64,000 nt of DNA from an uncultured Latescibacterota bacterium (GCA_958295785.1 OY282377.1:5520896-5584895); one strand, 5' to 3'; positions 1 through 8,540 are shown, numbered from the stretch's first letter. Notes: generated by a model not told the origin, from the sequence alone. Program-made: numbers and translations.

Positions 1-383
1 GGACCGGGGTTGACCGCGTGCGCTTGGCCTATCGAGACAGCGTGATCGATTGCACAAAGGACAGCGCGGGCGCGTGGGATGTGGTGATCGGAGATGAGCG
101 CGTTGCCGATGCGGAGGTGGAGGATTTGATCGACCGGGTTCACAACTTGGTCGCGGCCGAATTTCTCGATCAGGCGGATAAATCGACAGGGCATTATGGC
201 TTGGATGATCCCGCGTTGAAAATTTCGCTTTGGCGGGGCGACGCGTTGGTTCAAGAACTCGTCATTGGGCGGGCCGACAAGTTGTGGTACGGCAAGGTCA
301 AAACATTTTCCGAAGTGGTTGTGTTGCCGCATTCGGCGATGGCGTGGTTGCAACTCAACTGGGCGACAAGAGAAGGAGCATAG
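1..383 (+). CDS. DUF4340-like protein, C-terminal part (5' end outside window)
   Basis: The frame is open from the window edge (codons in phase with position 3) to the stop at 381-383, so this is the C-terminal part of a longer protein. A GTG at 18 is internal by appearance, because the residues before it (VDRV) continue the same strand pattern. The short beta/alpha repeats with a late WYGK segment resemble DUF4340 proteins, which usually sit beside ABC-type gliding/export genes and Bat/MoxR loci. It ends 9 bases before the BatD-like gene and probably belongs to that operon. The family call rests on pattern and context only; the function of DUF4340 is not known. Confidence 0.55.
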   Translation, partial: TGVDRVRLAYRDSVIDCTKDSAGAWDVVIGDERVADAEVEDLIDRVHNLVAAEFLDQADKSTGHYGLDDPALKISLWRGDALVQELVIGRADKLWYGKVKTFSEVVVLPHSAMAWLQLNWATREGA

Positions 384-392
384 CGGACGGCG

Positions 393-1307
393 ATGCGTGC
401 GATTTTTTACTTTTTGATCGCGGTGGGGATACAAGCGGTTCCGGCGGGCGCGGCAGTGGAGTTTTTCACGGGGGTTGACCGCGATACATTGACTATTGGC
501 GATCCCTTTGTGTTGCGCCTGCGCGTGCATCGCGGGGCCGATGACCGGGCGGAAATCGCATTTGGAAAAGACTTTCCCGGGCCATTTGAGATTCGGCACA
601 CCGGCACGGTGGCAACAGAGCGACTCGAAGATGGGCGGATGCGGGAGACGCAAGACCTCATCATGGTCATTTATCAGGTGGGCGCGTTTGCGGTGCCACC
701 GGTTGCCGTGCATTTTGTAGATGCCGCGGGCGATTCCGGAACGATAGCGTCGCAACCCATCGACATTTTGGTGCAAAGCGCGAGGCCCGAGGGCACGACG
801 GATATCCGCGATGTGAAGCCCCCGGTCGCTGTGGATGTACAAATTCCCCTGTGGTTTTGGCTGGCGTGTGGCGGACTGATTTTGGTGATCTCGGGGGTGA
901 TTTGGTACGTGTATCGCCGCAGGCGTCGGCCAAAGGCCGAGGCGCCGCCGCCACCTGTCAATTGGTTGGAAGAGTTGGACGAGGTCGGGCGGTTGGGGTT
1001 GCTGGAGCGGGAAAATTACCGGCAGTACTATTCCCTGCTGTCGTCTGTGTTGCGGCGTTGCTTGGAGGCCAAGACCCCGGTGCAAGCGGTGGAGCGCACG
1101 ACGTTTGAGATTGCGCGAGATTTGCAGGCCCAGGCAGTTGACGATCAGTTGGCGATAGAGATCGAGCGGTTTTTGAACGAGGCGGATCGGGTGAAGTTCG
1201 CCAAGTTCGCGCCGCACGAGGCGATGGCACGCGAGGCGATAGACGATGTGCGCGAGATTGTGAAAGTGCTGCTGACGCCTTCTGCACCACAGGAGGAGGC
1301 CGAGTGA
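393..1307 (+). CDS. BatD-like membrane-anchored protein
   Basis: A 304-residue protein with an N-terminal signal segment (about residues 1-20), a beta-rich extracytoplasmic domain (about 21-145), one transmembrane helix (about 152-175) followed by an Arg-rich stop-transfer, a Pro-rich linker, and a cytoplasmic helical domain (about 190-295). This is the layout of BatD/oxygen-tolerance proteins that accompany the VWA proteins BatA and BatB. The stop overlaps the start of the next gene in a TGATG arrangement, indicating translational coupling. BatD family members are thought to assemble with BatA/B in the envelope; the biochemical role is unsettled. The family call is good; naming it strictly BatD would be an inference. 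Confidence 0.7.
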   Translation: MRAIFYFLIAVGIQAVPAGAAVEFFTGVDRDTLTIGDPFVLRLRVHRGADDRAEIAFGKDFPGPFEIRHTGTVATERLEDGRMRETQDLIMVIYQVGAFAVPPVAVHFVDAAGDSGTIASQPIDILVQSARPEGTTDIRDVKPPVAVDVQIPLWFWLACGGLILVISGVIWYVYRRRRRPKAEAPPPPVNWLEELDEVGRLGLLERENYRQYYSLLSSVLRRCLEAKTPVQAVERTTFEIARDLQAQAVDDQLAIEIERFLNEADRVKFAKFAPHEAMAREAIDDVREIVKVLLTPSAPQEEAE

Positions 1308-2302
1308 TGCGGTTTGCCAATCCCGAGTGGCTGTTGCTGTTGCTGTTGATTCCCGTGCTCATCTACCGCTACATGGGGCGCGAAAAACGCAAGTCCGGGC
1401 GCATCCGGTTTTCCGATACGCGCATTTTGCGGCGGATTGGCCCGTCCCTGTCCCTGAGATTGCGGCACAGTTTGATCGCGTTGCGTTGCGTCGCGCTGGC
1501 CTTGCTCATCGCGGCGATGGCGCGGCCGCAGTCCGGGCGCGAGGGCCGGGAAATTTTGAGCCAAGGGATCGATATCGCGCTCGCCATTGATGTGTCGAGC
1601 AGCATGGAGGCCAAAGATTTGGCGAACCAACGCAAGACGCGCTTGGAGGTGTGCAAAGAGGTGGTGGCCCAATTTGCACAGGGCCGCGCCCACGACCGCT
1701 TGGGTCTCGTGGTCTTTGCCGCAGAAGCCTATACGCAATGCCCGCTCACGCTGGATTACGGGGTGTTTTTGAGTTTTCTCGACGGTGTCGAGATTGCCGA
1801 TAAAGACTGGGATGGCACCGCGATTGGGTTGGGGATCGCCACTGCCGTGAATCGGTTGCGCGACTCAGAGGCCAAGAGCAAGGTGATTATTTTGTTGACC
1901 GATGGGAAGAACAACCGCGGCGAGATCGATCCGATGACCGCCGCACGCGCCGCCGAGGCGGTGGGCATTCGCATTTACGCCATCGGCGCGGGCAGCGAGG
2001 GGACGATTATGCAGGAGGTTGACGGGATTTTCGGCAAGCGATTTGTGCCCGTCAAAGTGGAGATCGACGAGGAGACTTTGAAAAAAGTGGCCGATGCAAC
2101 GGGCGGAAAATATTTCAGGGCCACGAGTGCGGAAAAGCTGGAAAAAATTTACGCCGAGATCGGGGAGATGGAAAAGACCGAGATCAAAATGCGCGAATAC
2201 GTGGACTACCGCGAGTTATTTCACAAGTTTCTCTACCCCGGCTTGGCCTTGCTGTCATTGGAACTGGTGCTGGGCAATACGCGGTTTCGGCGGTTGCCTT
2301 AG
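1307..2302 (+). CDS. batA: VWA-domain membrane protein, BatA-like
   Basis: A 331-residue protein. It has two N-terminal hydrophobic segments (about residues 5-20 and 55-72), a von Willebrand factor A domain with the metal-binding motif DVSSSM (about residue 90), the conserved Thr region DWDGTAIG and LLTDGKNN, and a C-terminal membrane helix. I chose the ATG at 1307, inside the TGATG overlap with the upstream stop, because an AGGAGG stands at 1291-1296; a GTG at 1304 is also possible. BatA proteins are linked to stress and aerotolerance and work with BatB and the TPR protein, both encoded next. The intact MIDAS residues suggest a functional metal site. Confidence 0.85.
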   Translation: MRFANPEWLLLLLLIPVLIYRYMGREKRKSGRIRFSDTRILRRIGPSLSLRLRHSLIALRCVALALLIAAMARPQSGREGREILSQGIDIALAIDVSSSMEAKDLANQRKTRLEVCKEVVAQFAQGRAHDRLGLVVFAAEAYTQCPLTLDYGVFLSFLDGVEIADKDWDGTAIGLGIATAVNRLRDSEAKSKVIILLTDGKNNRGEIDPMTAARAAEAVGIRIYAIGAGSEGTIMQEVDGIFGKRFVPVKVEIDEETLKKVADATGGKYFRATSAEKLEKIYAEIGEMEKTEIKMREYVDYRELFHKFLYPGLALLSLELVLGNTRFRRLP

Positions 2303-2310
2303 AGGTGAGA

Positions 2311-2400
2311 TGCGAGGATAGAAACGCAGGGGCGATGCCCCCGTGCTCGCCCGAAAATGCGAGCAGTGTATGTAGGGGCGATGCCTCCGTGCTCGCCCGA
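2311..2400. repeat. Two tandem copies of the short GTAGGGGCGATGCC-type palindromic repeat (family A)
   Basis: Two copies lie between batA and batB, at about 2321-2353 and 2371-2400. Each has the core G(C/T)AGGGGCGATGCC followed by CCGTGCTCGCCCG. The first copy is preceded by AGATGCGAGGATAGAAACG, an extension also found reversed at 14700-14716 and 61001-61019. At least 15 family A copies occur in this window in both orientations. Confidence 0.9.
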
Positions 2401-2417
2401 ATAGAGGAATCAATGAG

Positions 2418-3443
2418 ATGCAATTTGGCGATCCGCAGGCTTTTTATTTTTTGGTCGGCGTGCCGGTTTTCGCGCTTTTTTACTGGTGGGCGTTTCGGCG
2501 CAAGCGCAAGGCATTGTACGCGTTTGGCGCGCCCGCGTTGATGGACAAACTCGCTTCGGGCGTCAGCCGGGTTCGGCAGGGCGTCAAAGCCGCGCTGATG
2601 TGCGTTGGGTTTGCGTTTTTGGTGCTGGCACTGGTGCAACCGCAATTTGGCACGGAGTTGGAGGTGATTCACCGCCGGGGCGTGGATTTGGTGATCGTGC
2701 TGGATACGTCCTTGAGCATGCTGGCCGAAGATATTAAGCCCAACCGACTCGACCGTGCGCGATTTGAAATTGAAGGCTTGATCGACCGCCTCGAAGGCGA
2801 CCGCATCGGGTTGGTGGCGTTTGCCGGGTATAGCCATGTGCTCTGCCCGCTCACGTTGGATTACGACGCTGCCAAGATGTTTTTGGGGCAGGCCGATGTG
2901 GCCCTTATTTCAGAACAGGGTACAGCGGTTGCCGAGGCCATTCGCACGGCCATTCGGGGATTTGGGGCAACCGAAGGCAAGTACAAAGCGTTGATTTTGA
3001 TTACAGATGGCGAAAATCACGCGAACGATCCCATTGCCGCCGCACAGGCAGCCGCTGAAGAGGGCGTGCGAATTTTTGCCGTGGGCGTGGGCACGGCAGA
3101 AGGCGAGTTGATTCCCCTGCGCGATGGCGACCGCGTGGATTATTTGAAGGATGCCGAGGGCAAGATCGTGAAGACGCGATTGGACGAAGCGACTTTGAAA
3201 GAGATCGCGCGCATCACCGATGGATTGTACGTGCGTGCCAGCGGCGGAGGCATTGGGTTGCAAGCCGTGTATGAACGGATTTCCGAGATGGAGAAGCGCG
3301 ATTTGGGCACGCAGCGTTACGCCCAATACATTCACAGGTTTCAATGGCCGCTCGCGGTCGCGCTGTTGTGTTTTGCAAGCGAAGCCCTGTTGTCCGACCG
3401 GCGGCGAGAACGAGAAGCGTGGCGCGGGCGATTTGAGGCGTAG
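2418..3443 (+). CDS. batB: VWA-domain membrane protein, BatB-like
   Basis: A 341-residue paralogue of the upstream BatA-like protein. It has two N-terminal hydrophobic segments, a VWA domain with the MIDAS motif DTSLSM, the Thr-containing EQGTAVAEA segment and LITDGENH, and a C-terminal transmembrane helix (about residues 305-325). A GAGG lies about 10 bases before the ATG. It is separated from batA by a pair of family A repeats rather than the usual tight spacing, so repeat insertion has stretched the operon. Paired VWA proteins are the hallmark of Bat loci; they are thought to form an envelope complex with BatD and the TPR protein. Confidence 0.85.
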   Translation: MQFGDPQAFYFLVGVPVFALFYWWAFRRKRKALYAFGAPALMDKLASGVSRVRQGVKAALMCVGFAFLVLALVQPQFGTELEVIHRRGVDLVIVLDTSLSMLAEDIKPNRLDRARFEIEGLIDRLEGDRIGLVAFAGYSHVLCPLTLDYDAAKMFLGQADVALISEQGTAVAEAIRTAIRGFGATEGKYKALILITDGENHANDPIAAAQAAAEEGVRIFAVGVGTAEGELIPLRDGDRVDYLKDAEGKIVKTRLDEATLKEIARITDGLYVRASGGGIGLQAVYERISEMEKRDLGTQRYAQYIHRFQWPLAVALLCFASEALLSDRRREREAWRGRFEA

Positions 3444-3500
3444 AGGCAGTGGTCAGTGGTCAGCCCTAACCCAACCGCCCACAAAGACGAGAGGTGCGGC

Positions 3501-3530
3501 CGTAGGGGCGCGGCCCCCGTGCCCGCCCGA
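3501..3530. repeat. Family A palindromic repeat
   Basis: A copy with core GTAGGGGCGCGGCC and tail CCGTGCCCGCCCG, lying between batB and the TPR gene. It is preceded at 3449-3462 by the heptamer-style CAGTGGTCAGTGGTCAG found in many spacers here. Confidence 0.85.
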
Positions 3531-3582
3531 AGATAGGACTACGAAAAGCGCGAAAAGACGCGAAAATGCTTGGCCCATGATT

Positions 3583-3650
3583 AAGGCATGAACTGGTCTG
3601 AGCAATGACCAGTTGTACCCCGTTTCAGGGACGAACTCTGTAGATATACG
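3583..3650. repeat. Hairpin repeat with core CCAGTTGTACCCCG (family E)
   Basis: The sequence contains the inverted pair AACTGGTC...GACCAGTT followed by GTACCCCGTTTCAGGG. A closely similar 65-base copy lies at about 31898-31960, and shorter related copies at 15980, 18757, 30018, 39241, 52361 and 53738 carry GGGGTACAACTG...CAGTT. It occupies the spacer just before the TPR gene. Confidence 0.7.
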
Positions 3651-3660
3651 AGGCGAGATT

Positions 3661-4428
3661 ATGAGACGATTTTTATGCGTTTTGCTGGCGTTGCCATTGT
3701 TGGGGTGGACATTTCTCGATCCCGTGGCAAAAAAGAACGAAGAGGGCAATGCCCTGTTTGAAAAGGGAGAGTACGAAGCCGCGTTGCGCCGGTATTTGGA
3801 AGCGCAACAAGAGGCGCGAGACCATCTTGCGTTGCATTTTAATGCCGGCGATGCACTCTACAAGCAGGGCAAATACGCCGAGGCCATGCAGGAAATGGCA
3901 CGCGCTGCGGAGGGGGAACACCCGCATCTGTCCGCGCCTGCGTTCTACAATTTGGGCAACGCGCTGTTTCGGCAGGAGAAATTTCAAGAAGCGGTTGGCG
4001 CGTACAAAAAATCGCTGGAACTGAAGCCGGATGATGTGGATGCCAAAGTGAATCTGGAATTGGCGTTGGAAAAACTAGATCAAAATGAACAGGAACAGAA
4101 ACGGGAAGGACAGGATCAGAACGAGGATCAAAACGAGGATCAGAACGAGGGCAAGAAGCAGGAAGGACAGGAGGAGCAAGATCAACAGGATCAGCAGCGA
4201 GATCAACAACAGCAGGATCAGCAAAATCAAGAGGGTCAGAACCAAGATGGACAGGCACAGCAGGATCGGGCAGGGCAGCCGAATGAGGAGCAGCAATCAA
4301 GGCCCGAGGAGATGACGCCCGAGGAAGCGGCTCGGATTCTCAATGCGATGAAAGCGCGAGAAGAAGAATCCCAGAAGCGACGAAAATTAAAGCTGCGCGG
4401 CAAGAGGTATCACGGCAATGAATGGTAG
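3661..4428 (+). CDS. batC: TPR protein with Gln/Asp/Glu-rich tail, BatC-like
   Basis: A 255-residue protein. It has a signal segment (about residues 1-18), three tetratricopeptide repeats (about 27-130) and a very low-complexity stretch rich in Gln, Asp, Glu and Asn (about 138-225). The tail repeats are visible in the DNA as GATCAGAACGAG-like units. A short basic C-terminus follows. I start at ATG 3661, which gives a clean signal peptide; an in-frame ATG at 3613 lies inside a repeat. It closes the Bat-type operon. BatC-like TPR proteins are thought to act as the periplasmic scaffold for BatA/BatB. Confidence 0.75.
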   Translation: MRRFLCVLLALPLLGWTFLDPVAKKNEEGNALFEKGEYEAALRRYLEAQQEARDHLALHFNAGDALYKQGKYAEAMQEMARAAEGEHPHLSAPAFYNLGNALFRQEKFQEAVGAYKKSLELKPDDVDAKVNLELALEKLDQNEQEQKREGQDQNEDQNEDQNEGKKQEGQEEQDQQDQQRDQQQQDQQNQEGQNQDGQAQQDRAGQPNEEQQSRPEEMTPEEAARILNAMKAREEESQKRRKLKLRGKRYHGNEW

Positions 4429-4750
4429 TGGGATCTATCGGCTTTCAGTCCCCGTTGCGCCCGAGAGACGGGCTATGCGGCGTGGCGGTGCGCGCACAAC
4501 CGGCTGTGTTTCTGCCCATGCGAAATGTGTTCTCTCGGGGCGTTTCGCTTGGATGCGAGACGGCCGGCTCGTTCGCTGGTCGCATTGCGGTCATTGACGA
4601 TTTGCAACGGCTCAAGCAGTTGCATCGTGCGGCAGTGCAAGTGGACGACCTGAAGGCATTTCAGCGCGTGTTGGATGCAGAGTAGTGACGCGATTTCCCG
4701 ATGAATGACAAGAGGGTTATTGCGTAACATCATTTAACGAGGAGGATGTC
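4429..4750. other. Spacer of about 320 bases with no convincing gene
   Basis: An 87-codon plus-strand frame begins at 4422 inside the TPR gene and runs to 4685. It has no ribosome-binding site and resembles no family I know. Its last 25 residues look like an amphipathic helix, so it may be a decayed gene end. The GAGGAGG at about 4739-4745 belongs to the following gene. Confidence 0.5.
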
Positions 4751-5614
4751 ATGACCTTTGGACAGGGCGATTACGTGTATGCGGTGCAGGAAAATTGGTG
4801 GACATTGCCCGAAGGCTGGTCGTTTGGGTGGATTCCCGCGGTGGCTGTTGATTCGCGGGATCGCGTTTATGTGTATAGCCGCAGCGAGCATCCAATGGTG
4901 GTCTTTGACCGTGCGGGCAACTTTTTGGCCTCGTGGGGCGAGGATGTCCTGCAAGACGCGCACGGCATTTACATTGACGCAGCGGATAACATCTATTGCG
5001 TGGAGCGCAACACCCATTGTTTGCGTAAGTTTAACGCGGATGGCGAATTGTTGATGACCGTGGGAACGCCCGGGCGGGAAGGCGCCGAAGGCGAGCCGTT
5101 TCGGTTGCCCACGGATGTCGCGTTTGACTCGCAGGGGTTTATGTACGTGTCCGACGGGTATGGCAATGCGCGGATGCACAAGTTCACGCCCGATGGCGCG
5201 TTGATCAAATCATGGGGCGAGCCGGGCACTGGGCCGGGGCAATTCGATCTGGTGCATTGCGTGCGAGTCGATAAAGACGACCGCTTGTGGGTGGCGGATC
5301 GCAGCAACAATCGCATTCAATTTTTCGATACCGAGGGCAATTTCCAGGGCGAGTGGACCGGCTTGCACCATCCCGACACCATCTATATCGACGAGGAAGA
5401 GGGCGTGGTCTATATCGCAGAATTGGATCAGCGGGTGAGCATCTGGACGGTTGCGGGCGAGAAATTGTCCGAGTGGGGACGGGGCGTTGAAAGCGATACC
5501 CCCGGCGAGTTCAAGAAGTGCCCGCACGGCATCTGGCTGGATTCGCACGGCGATTTGTATGTGGGCGAAGTGCAGACCGATGGTCGATTGCAAAAGTTCA
5601 TCCGACAGAAATAG
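4751..5614 (+). CDS. NHL-repeat beta-propeller protein
   Basis: A 287-residue protein built almost entirely of NHL repeats. Each has the pattern P..VAVDS.DRVYV....N..V..FD..G.....WG, and about six blades can be counted. There is no signal peptide, so it is probably cytoplasmic. A GAGGAGG lies 5 bases before the ATG. NHL propellers bind ligands or proteins and resemble the peptidylglycine alpha-amidating lyase fold, but no catalytic site is evident, so no enzyme activity is claimed. It is a single-gene unit flanked by spacers. Proteins like this are common in Latescibacterota-type genomes. Confidence 0.8.
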   Translation: MTFGQGDYVYAVQENWWTLPEGWSFGWIPAVAVDSRDRVYVYSRSEHPMVVFDRAGNFLASWGEDVLQDAHGIYIDAADNIYCVERNTHCLRKFNADGELLMTVGTPGREGAEGEPFRLPTDVAFDSQGFMYVSDGYGNARMHKFTPDGALIKSWGEPGTGPGQFDLVHCVRVDKDDRLWVADRSNNRIQFFDTEGNFQGEWTGLHHPDTIYIDEEEGVVYIAELDQRVSIWTVAGEKLSEWGRGVESDTPGEFKKCPHGIWLDSHGDLYVGEVQTDGRLQKFIRQK

Positions 5615-5711
5615 GGCGAGGAGTGAATCGGGCAACCCGACAAGCCCTTTGAGCGAGCCATTGCAGGGGGCATCACCCTTTGCCGCTGAACCAAGCGGCG
5701 GCCTTGCAATT

Positions 5712-5751
5712 CCCTAAAAAGCTGTCTTAAAATGAAAGATGCCCCCTCCCT
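5712..5751. repeat. End fragment of a repeat also present at 15227-15360
   Basis: CCCTAAAAAGCTGTCTTAAAATG matches, with few changes, both ends of the element at 15227-15360 (CCCTAAGAAGTTGTTTTAAT reading inward from its right end). The ATG at 5732 used as the upstream start of the RusA-like gene lies inside this repeat. Confidence 0.6.
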
Positions 5752-6178
5752 TTATCCCAGAGGCGTTGTGGTGTTGCCATTTGAGTTTGTCATTGATGGG
5801 CCTCCTGTTTCCCAGCAGACAAGGCGTAGGGAAAGACTGCGAAATTGGATCTGTGAAGTGCAAAACGAAGCGAAACGCCATTGGCCCAATGATGAATTGC
5901 CCATTTCAAGTTTGGTTATGGTGAAAATTACGTATTTTTACGAAGACGTATCCATAGATGTAGATAACATTAGCAAACCAATTTTAGATGCCTTAAAAGG
6001 ATTGGTTTTTGCCGATGACGACCAAGTCACAGACCTGTTGTGTCGAAAGCGAAATTTGAGGGGAATATTCAGAGCGGGAAACGCCTCTATTGTTTTGTCT
6101 GAACGATTAGATCGAGAAAATGAATTTTTATACATTGCCGTGCAAGATGCCCCCAATCAGGAGGTGATCAATGGCTGA
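5732..6178 (+). CDS. RusA-like Holliday junction resolvase family protein
   Basis: A protein of up to 148 residues. It carries the RusA family signature: an N-terminal F.I.GPP.SQQ strand, then DVDNISKPILDAL and FADDDQVTDL, which hold the conserved acidic residues and Lys of this Mg-dependent junction endonuclease fold. The ATG at 5732 lies within a repeat end, so GTG at 5768 or 5771 (giving VVLPFEF...) may be the true start. Its last 8 bases overlap the next gene, whose strong ribosome-binding site AGGAGGTGATC sits inside this one, so the two are co-translated. Base composition is more AT-rich than the neighbours, suggesting transfer. A role in DNA cleavage is inferred. Confidence 0.75.
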   Translation: MKDAPSLYPRGVVVLPFEFVIDGPPVSQQTRRRERLRNWICEVQNEAKRHWPNDELPISSLVMVKITYFYEDVSIDVDNISKPILDALKGLVFADDDQVTDLLCRKRNLRGIFRAGNASIVLSERLDRENEFLYIAVQDAPNQEVING

Positions 6179-6857
6179 CTTAACTGTTCGAGAAAACGAA
6201 AGATCGCACATTCATGCGATAGCGCGGTCGTATAAAGAAAAAGGCTATGAGGTGTTGGCAGAGCCTCAAGGCCATCAATTGCCTGAGTTCTTAAGGCCAT
6301 TCCAGCCGGATTTGATCGCGCACAAAGCTCATAAACACATTGTTGTTGCCGTAAAATCGCGCGGGCAATGTTCCAGATCTTCTCGCGTCAATGAATTGGC
6401 ACAGGCTGTCCGCAAAAAGGCCGACTGGAAATTTGAGCTCGTCTTATTGGGACCGGAAAATTCACTGTCTGTGGGACAGGCTTCACCTCTCACTATCGAA
6501 GAAGTTCGCTCTAAAATGTTAGATGTGGCTTCATTTTTACACCATGGATATTTAGAAGCCGCTTTTCTGATTGCGTGGTCTTTGGCGGAAGCGACTTTGA
6601 GAACGCTTGCTGTGAACGAGGGGATGGAGGCAGCAAAAGCATCCCCCGCTTATCTGCTTAAACACCTGACTTATGAAGGGATTATTCCACGGAGCACCTA
6701 TCGTCATCTTATGCAATTACAGCAAACGAGAAATGCCATTAGCCACGGTTTTAAGCCCTTACAACTCACCGTGGAGACAGTGCAAGAATTGATCGATTTG
6801 ATCGATAATATTCTGTTGCCCGAACTGGATAACGCGAGTGGTGTCCCCTCTCTTTAA
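6171..6857 (+). CDS. REase-like plus HEPN-like two-domain protein
   Basis: A 228-residue protein. The N-terminal part (about residues 10-85) reads like a restriction-endonuclease-fold domain: E near residue 27, then PDLIAHK and VVAVKSRG, matching a PD...(D/E)xK-style core of the AHJR-like group. The C-terminal part (about 110-220) is helical and contains TRNAISHG, an R(N/x)...H signature of HEPN or HEPN-like domains. It starts 8 bases inside the RusA-like gene behind a near-perfect AGGAGGTGATC. A nuclease plus HEPN layout next to a junction-resolvase-like gene suggests a selfish or defence function; this is inference, and the nuclease motif is only approximate. Confidence 0.55.
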   Translation: MADLTVRENERSHIHAIARSYKEKGYEVLAEPQGHQLPEFLRPFQPDLIAHKAHKHIVVAVKSRGQCSRSSRVNELAQAVRKKADWKFELVLLGPENSLSVGQASPLTIEEVRSKMLDVASFLHHGYLEAAFLIAWSLAEATLRTLAVNEGMEAAKASPAYLLKHLTYEGIIPRSTYRHLMQLQQTRNAISHGFKPLQLTVETVQELIDLIDNILLPELDNASGVPSL

Positions 6858-6899
6858 TGCTTGTATAGACATTCTCGAATCTATCCATTGAGGTATCCG

Positions 6900-7757
6900 A
6901 TGGTACTTAGAGGGCTCGTTGCATACAGCCGAATGATCAAATTCGGCCACAGTGTTTTTGCCTTGCCATTTGCATTTTCGGGCGCGGCACTGGCGGCTGT
7001 TGAATATGGGATTTCGCTCGAACAGGTGTTCTGGATCGCGGTGGCGATGGTGGGGGCGAGAAGCGCGGCGATGGGATTTAATCGGCTCGTGGATCGCAAA
7101 ATGGATGCGGCCAACCCGCGCACAGCCAATCGCGAGTTGCCGCAGGGGATCATTTCTGCGGGCGCGGTGAAAGTGTTTGTCTTTGTCTTTGCGGCGGTCT
7201 TCGTTTTTGCTGCCTACATGCTGAATCCCCTGTGTTTGATGTTCTCGCCCATCGCACTCGGCATTGTGTTTTTTTATTCTTACACAAAGCGATTTACATG
7301 GGCAACCCAACTCTTTCTCGGTTTGGCATTGGCCCTCGCGCCGGTGGGGGCGTGGATTGCGGTCACGGGATACTTGGAACTGAAAATTTTGCTGTTGGGA
7401 GGCGCGGTGTTGATGTGGGTCGCGGGCTTTGACGCGATTTACGCCTGCCAAGATGCCGAGTTTGATCGGTACTTTGGCGTGTGTTCAATCCCGCAAAAAT
7501 ACGGTATCGCCTCCGCATTGTGGATCGCACGGGTATTCCATCTGATCGCTTTTGGTTTGATGATAGGCGTGGGGTGGGCATTTTCACTGGGAACGATCTA
7601 TTTGGCCGGCGTCGTTGTCGTGGGCGGGTTGCTGATTTACGAGCACTGTTTGGTGCGACACCGCGATTTGTCAAAAGCGGGCATGGCGTCGTTGACGATG
7701 AATGGCGTGGTCAGTGTGGTGTATTTTGCGGGCACGCTATCAGATTTGTTGATATAA
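6900..7757 (+). CDS. mqnP: UbiA-family prenyltransferase, MqnP type
   Basis: A 285-residue integral membrane protein with about eight hydrophobic helices. It carries both Asp-rich motifs of UbiA prenyltransferases: NRLVDRKMDAANPRT (about residue 60) and DAIYACQDAEFD (about 180). The first motif with NPRTANRELP is typical of the menaquinone futalosine-pathway prenyltransferase group. It would attach an isoprenoid chain to a naphthoate-type ring acid at the membrane. ATG 6900 follows a GAGG at 6890-6893. UbiX follows 17 bases later; mqnD, mqnB and a UbiD relative lie elsewhere in the window, supporting the menaquinone role. Confidence 0.8.
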   Translation: MVLRGLVAYSRMIKFGHSVFALPFAFSGAALAAVEYGISLEQVFWIAVAMVGARSAAMGFNRLVDRKMDAANPRTANRELPQGIISAGAVKVFVFVFAAVFVFAAYMLNPLCLMFSPIALGIVFFYSYTKRFTWATQLFLGLALALAPVGAWIAVTGYLELKILLLGGAVLMWVAGFDAIYACQDAEFDRYFGVCSIPQKYGIASALWIARVFHLIAFGLMIGVGWAFSLGTIYLAGVVVVGGLLIYEHCLVRHRDLSKAGMASLTMNGVVSVVYFAGTLSDLLI

Positions 7758-7774
7758 GAGATGTTGGGGTTGCT

Positions 7775-8374
7775 ATGAAACGAATGACAGTTGCGATTAC
7801 AGGGGCGAGTGGGGCAATTTATGCGTTGCGTACTGTGCGCGCCCTGCTGATGTGCGAGGTTGCCGTGGATGTGGTCATCTCCGAATTTGGTTGGATGCTA
7901 CTGCGCGATGAGGCGGGCTTTGCGGGAAAACAGCGAAATTTTGCCGGGTTCATCCGAGACCTGTACGGTGTGTCAACAGACCATCTCGCCCTGCATCCGC
8001 TGAAAGACCTCGCGGCCACGCTGGCGAGTGGTTCGGCGCGATCAGACGGCATGGTGGTCGTGCCGTGTTCGATGAAAACACTGGCGGGCATTGCCCACGG
8101 GTTGTCGCGCAATTTGATCGAGCGGGCAGCAGATGTCGCGCTGAAAGAACGCCGCACGCTCGTCATTGTACCGCGCGAGACCCCGATGAATTTGATTCAA
8201 CTCCGCAATATGGTGGCAGTGGCCGAAGCAGGAGCCGTCATCGTACCCGCGATGCCCGCGTTTTATCAAAAGCCCGAAACATTTGACGATTTGGCCGATT
8301 TCATTGTCGGGCGCGTTTTGAGCTTGCTGGGCATTGAACACAATTTGTATCCGGCGTGGGAAGGCAGGGGATAG
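7775..8374 (+). CDS. ubiX: UbiX-family flavin prenyltransferase
   Basis: A 199-residue protein of normal family length. UbiX enzymes make prenylated FMN from FMN and dimethylallyl phosphate for UbiD-type decarboxylases. Visible motifs are the N-terminal flavin-binding TGASGAIYALR, the VVVPCSMKTLAGIAHG loop, the NLIERAADV helix, RETPMNLI, and PAFYQKP near the end. It follows the UbiA gene at short distance on the same strand, so the two probably form one transcript. A UbiD-family decarboxylase that could use its cofactor is encoded at 49382-51205. Confidence 0.92.
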   Translation: MKRMTVAITGASGAIYALRTVRALLMCEVAVDVVISEFGWMLLRDEAGFAGKQRNFAGFIRDLYGVSTDHLALHPLKDLAATLASGSARSDGMVVVPCSMKTLAGIAHGLSRNLIERAADVALKERRTLVIVPRETPMNLIQLRNMVAVAEAGAVIVPAMPAFYQKPETFDDLADFIVGRVLSLLGIEHNLYPAWEGRG

Positions 8375-8439
8375 TGCCCAAAGCAACCACAGATAAACAC
8401 GGATAAAAGGCGAGATCAGTGCAGAGTGACGACTGAAAA

Positions 8440-8484
8440 CAGCTATCAGTAGTCAGCTATCAGCTATCAGCTATCAGCTATCAG
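8440..8484. repeat. Tandem 7-bp repeat, unit CAGCTAT
   Basis: Four to five consecutive copies of a heptamer (CAGCTAT, with CAGTAGT variants) form a direct array. Related heptamers (CAGTGGT) occur in shorter runs at 3449, 14640, 15880, 18841, 19675 and 51241. Confidence 0.85.
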
Positions 8485-8503
8485 CCCCGCCCATCCACCG
8501 CAC

Positions 8504-8540
8504 AAGCCCGGGTTCGCAAGGAACTCGGGCTTTCTCTTTG
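8504..8540 (+). terminator. Intrinsic terminator-like hairpin after ubiX
   Basis: AAGCCCGGGTTC and GAACTCGGGCTT form a stem with loop GCAAG, followed by TCTCTTTG. The same hairpin recurs at 11907-11941 and 14525-14566, so it is itself a repeated unit. Confidence 0.65.

Noticed and set aside
4422-4685. 87-codon frame after the TPR gene
   Set aside because: No ribosome-binding site, no family, and overlap with the end of a good gene; noted only as a spacer comment.
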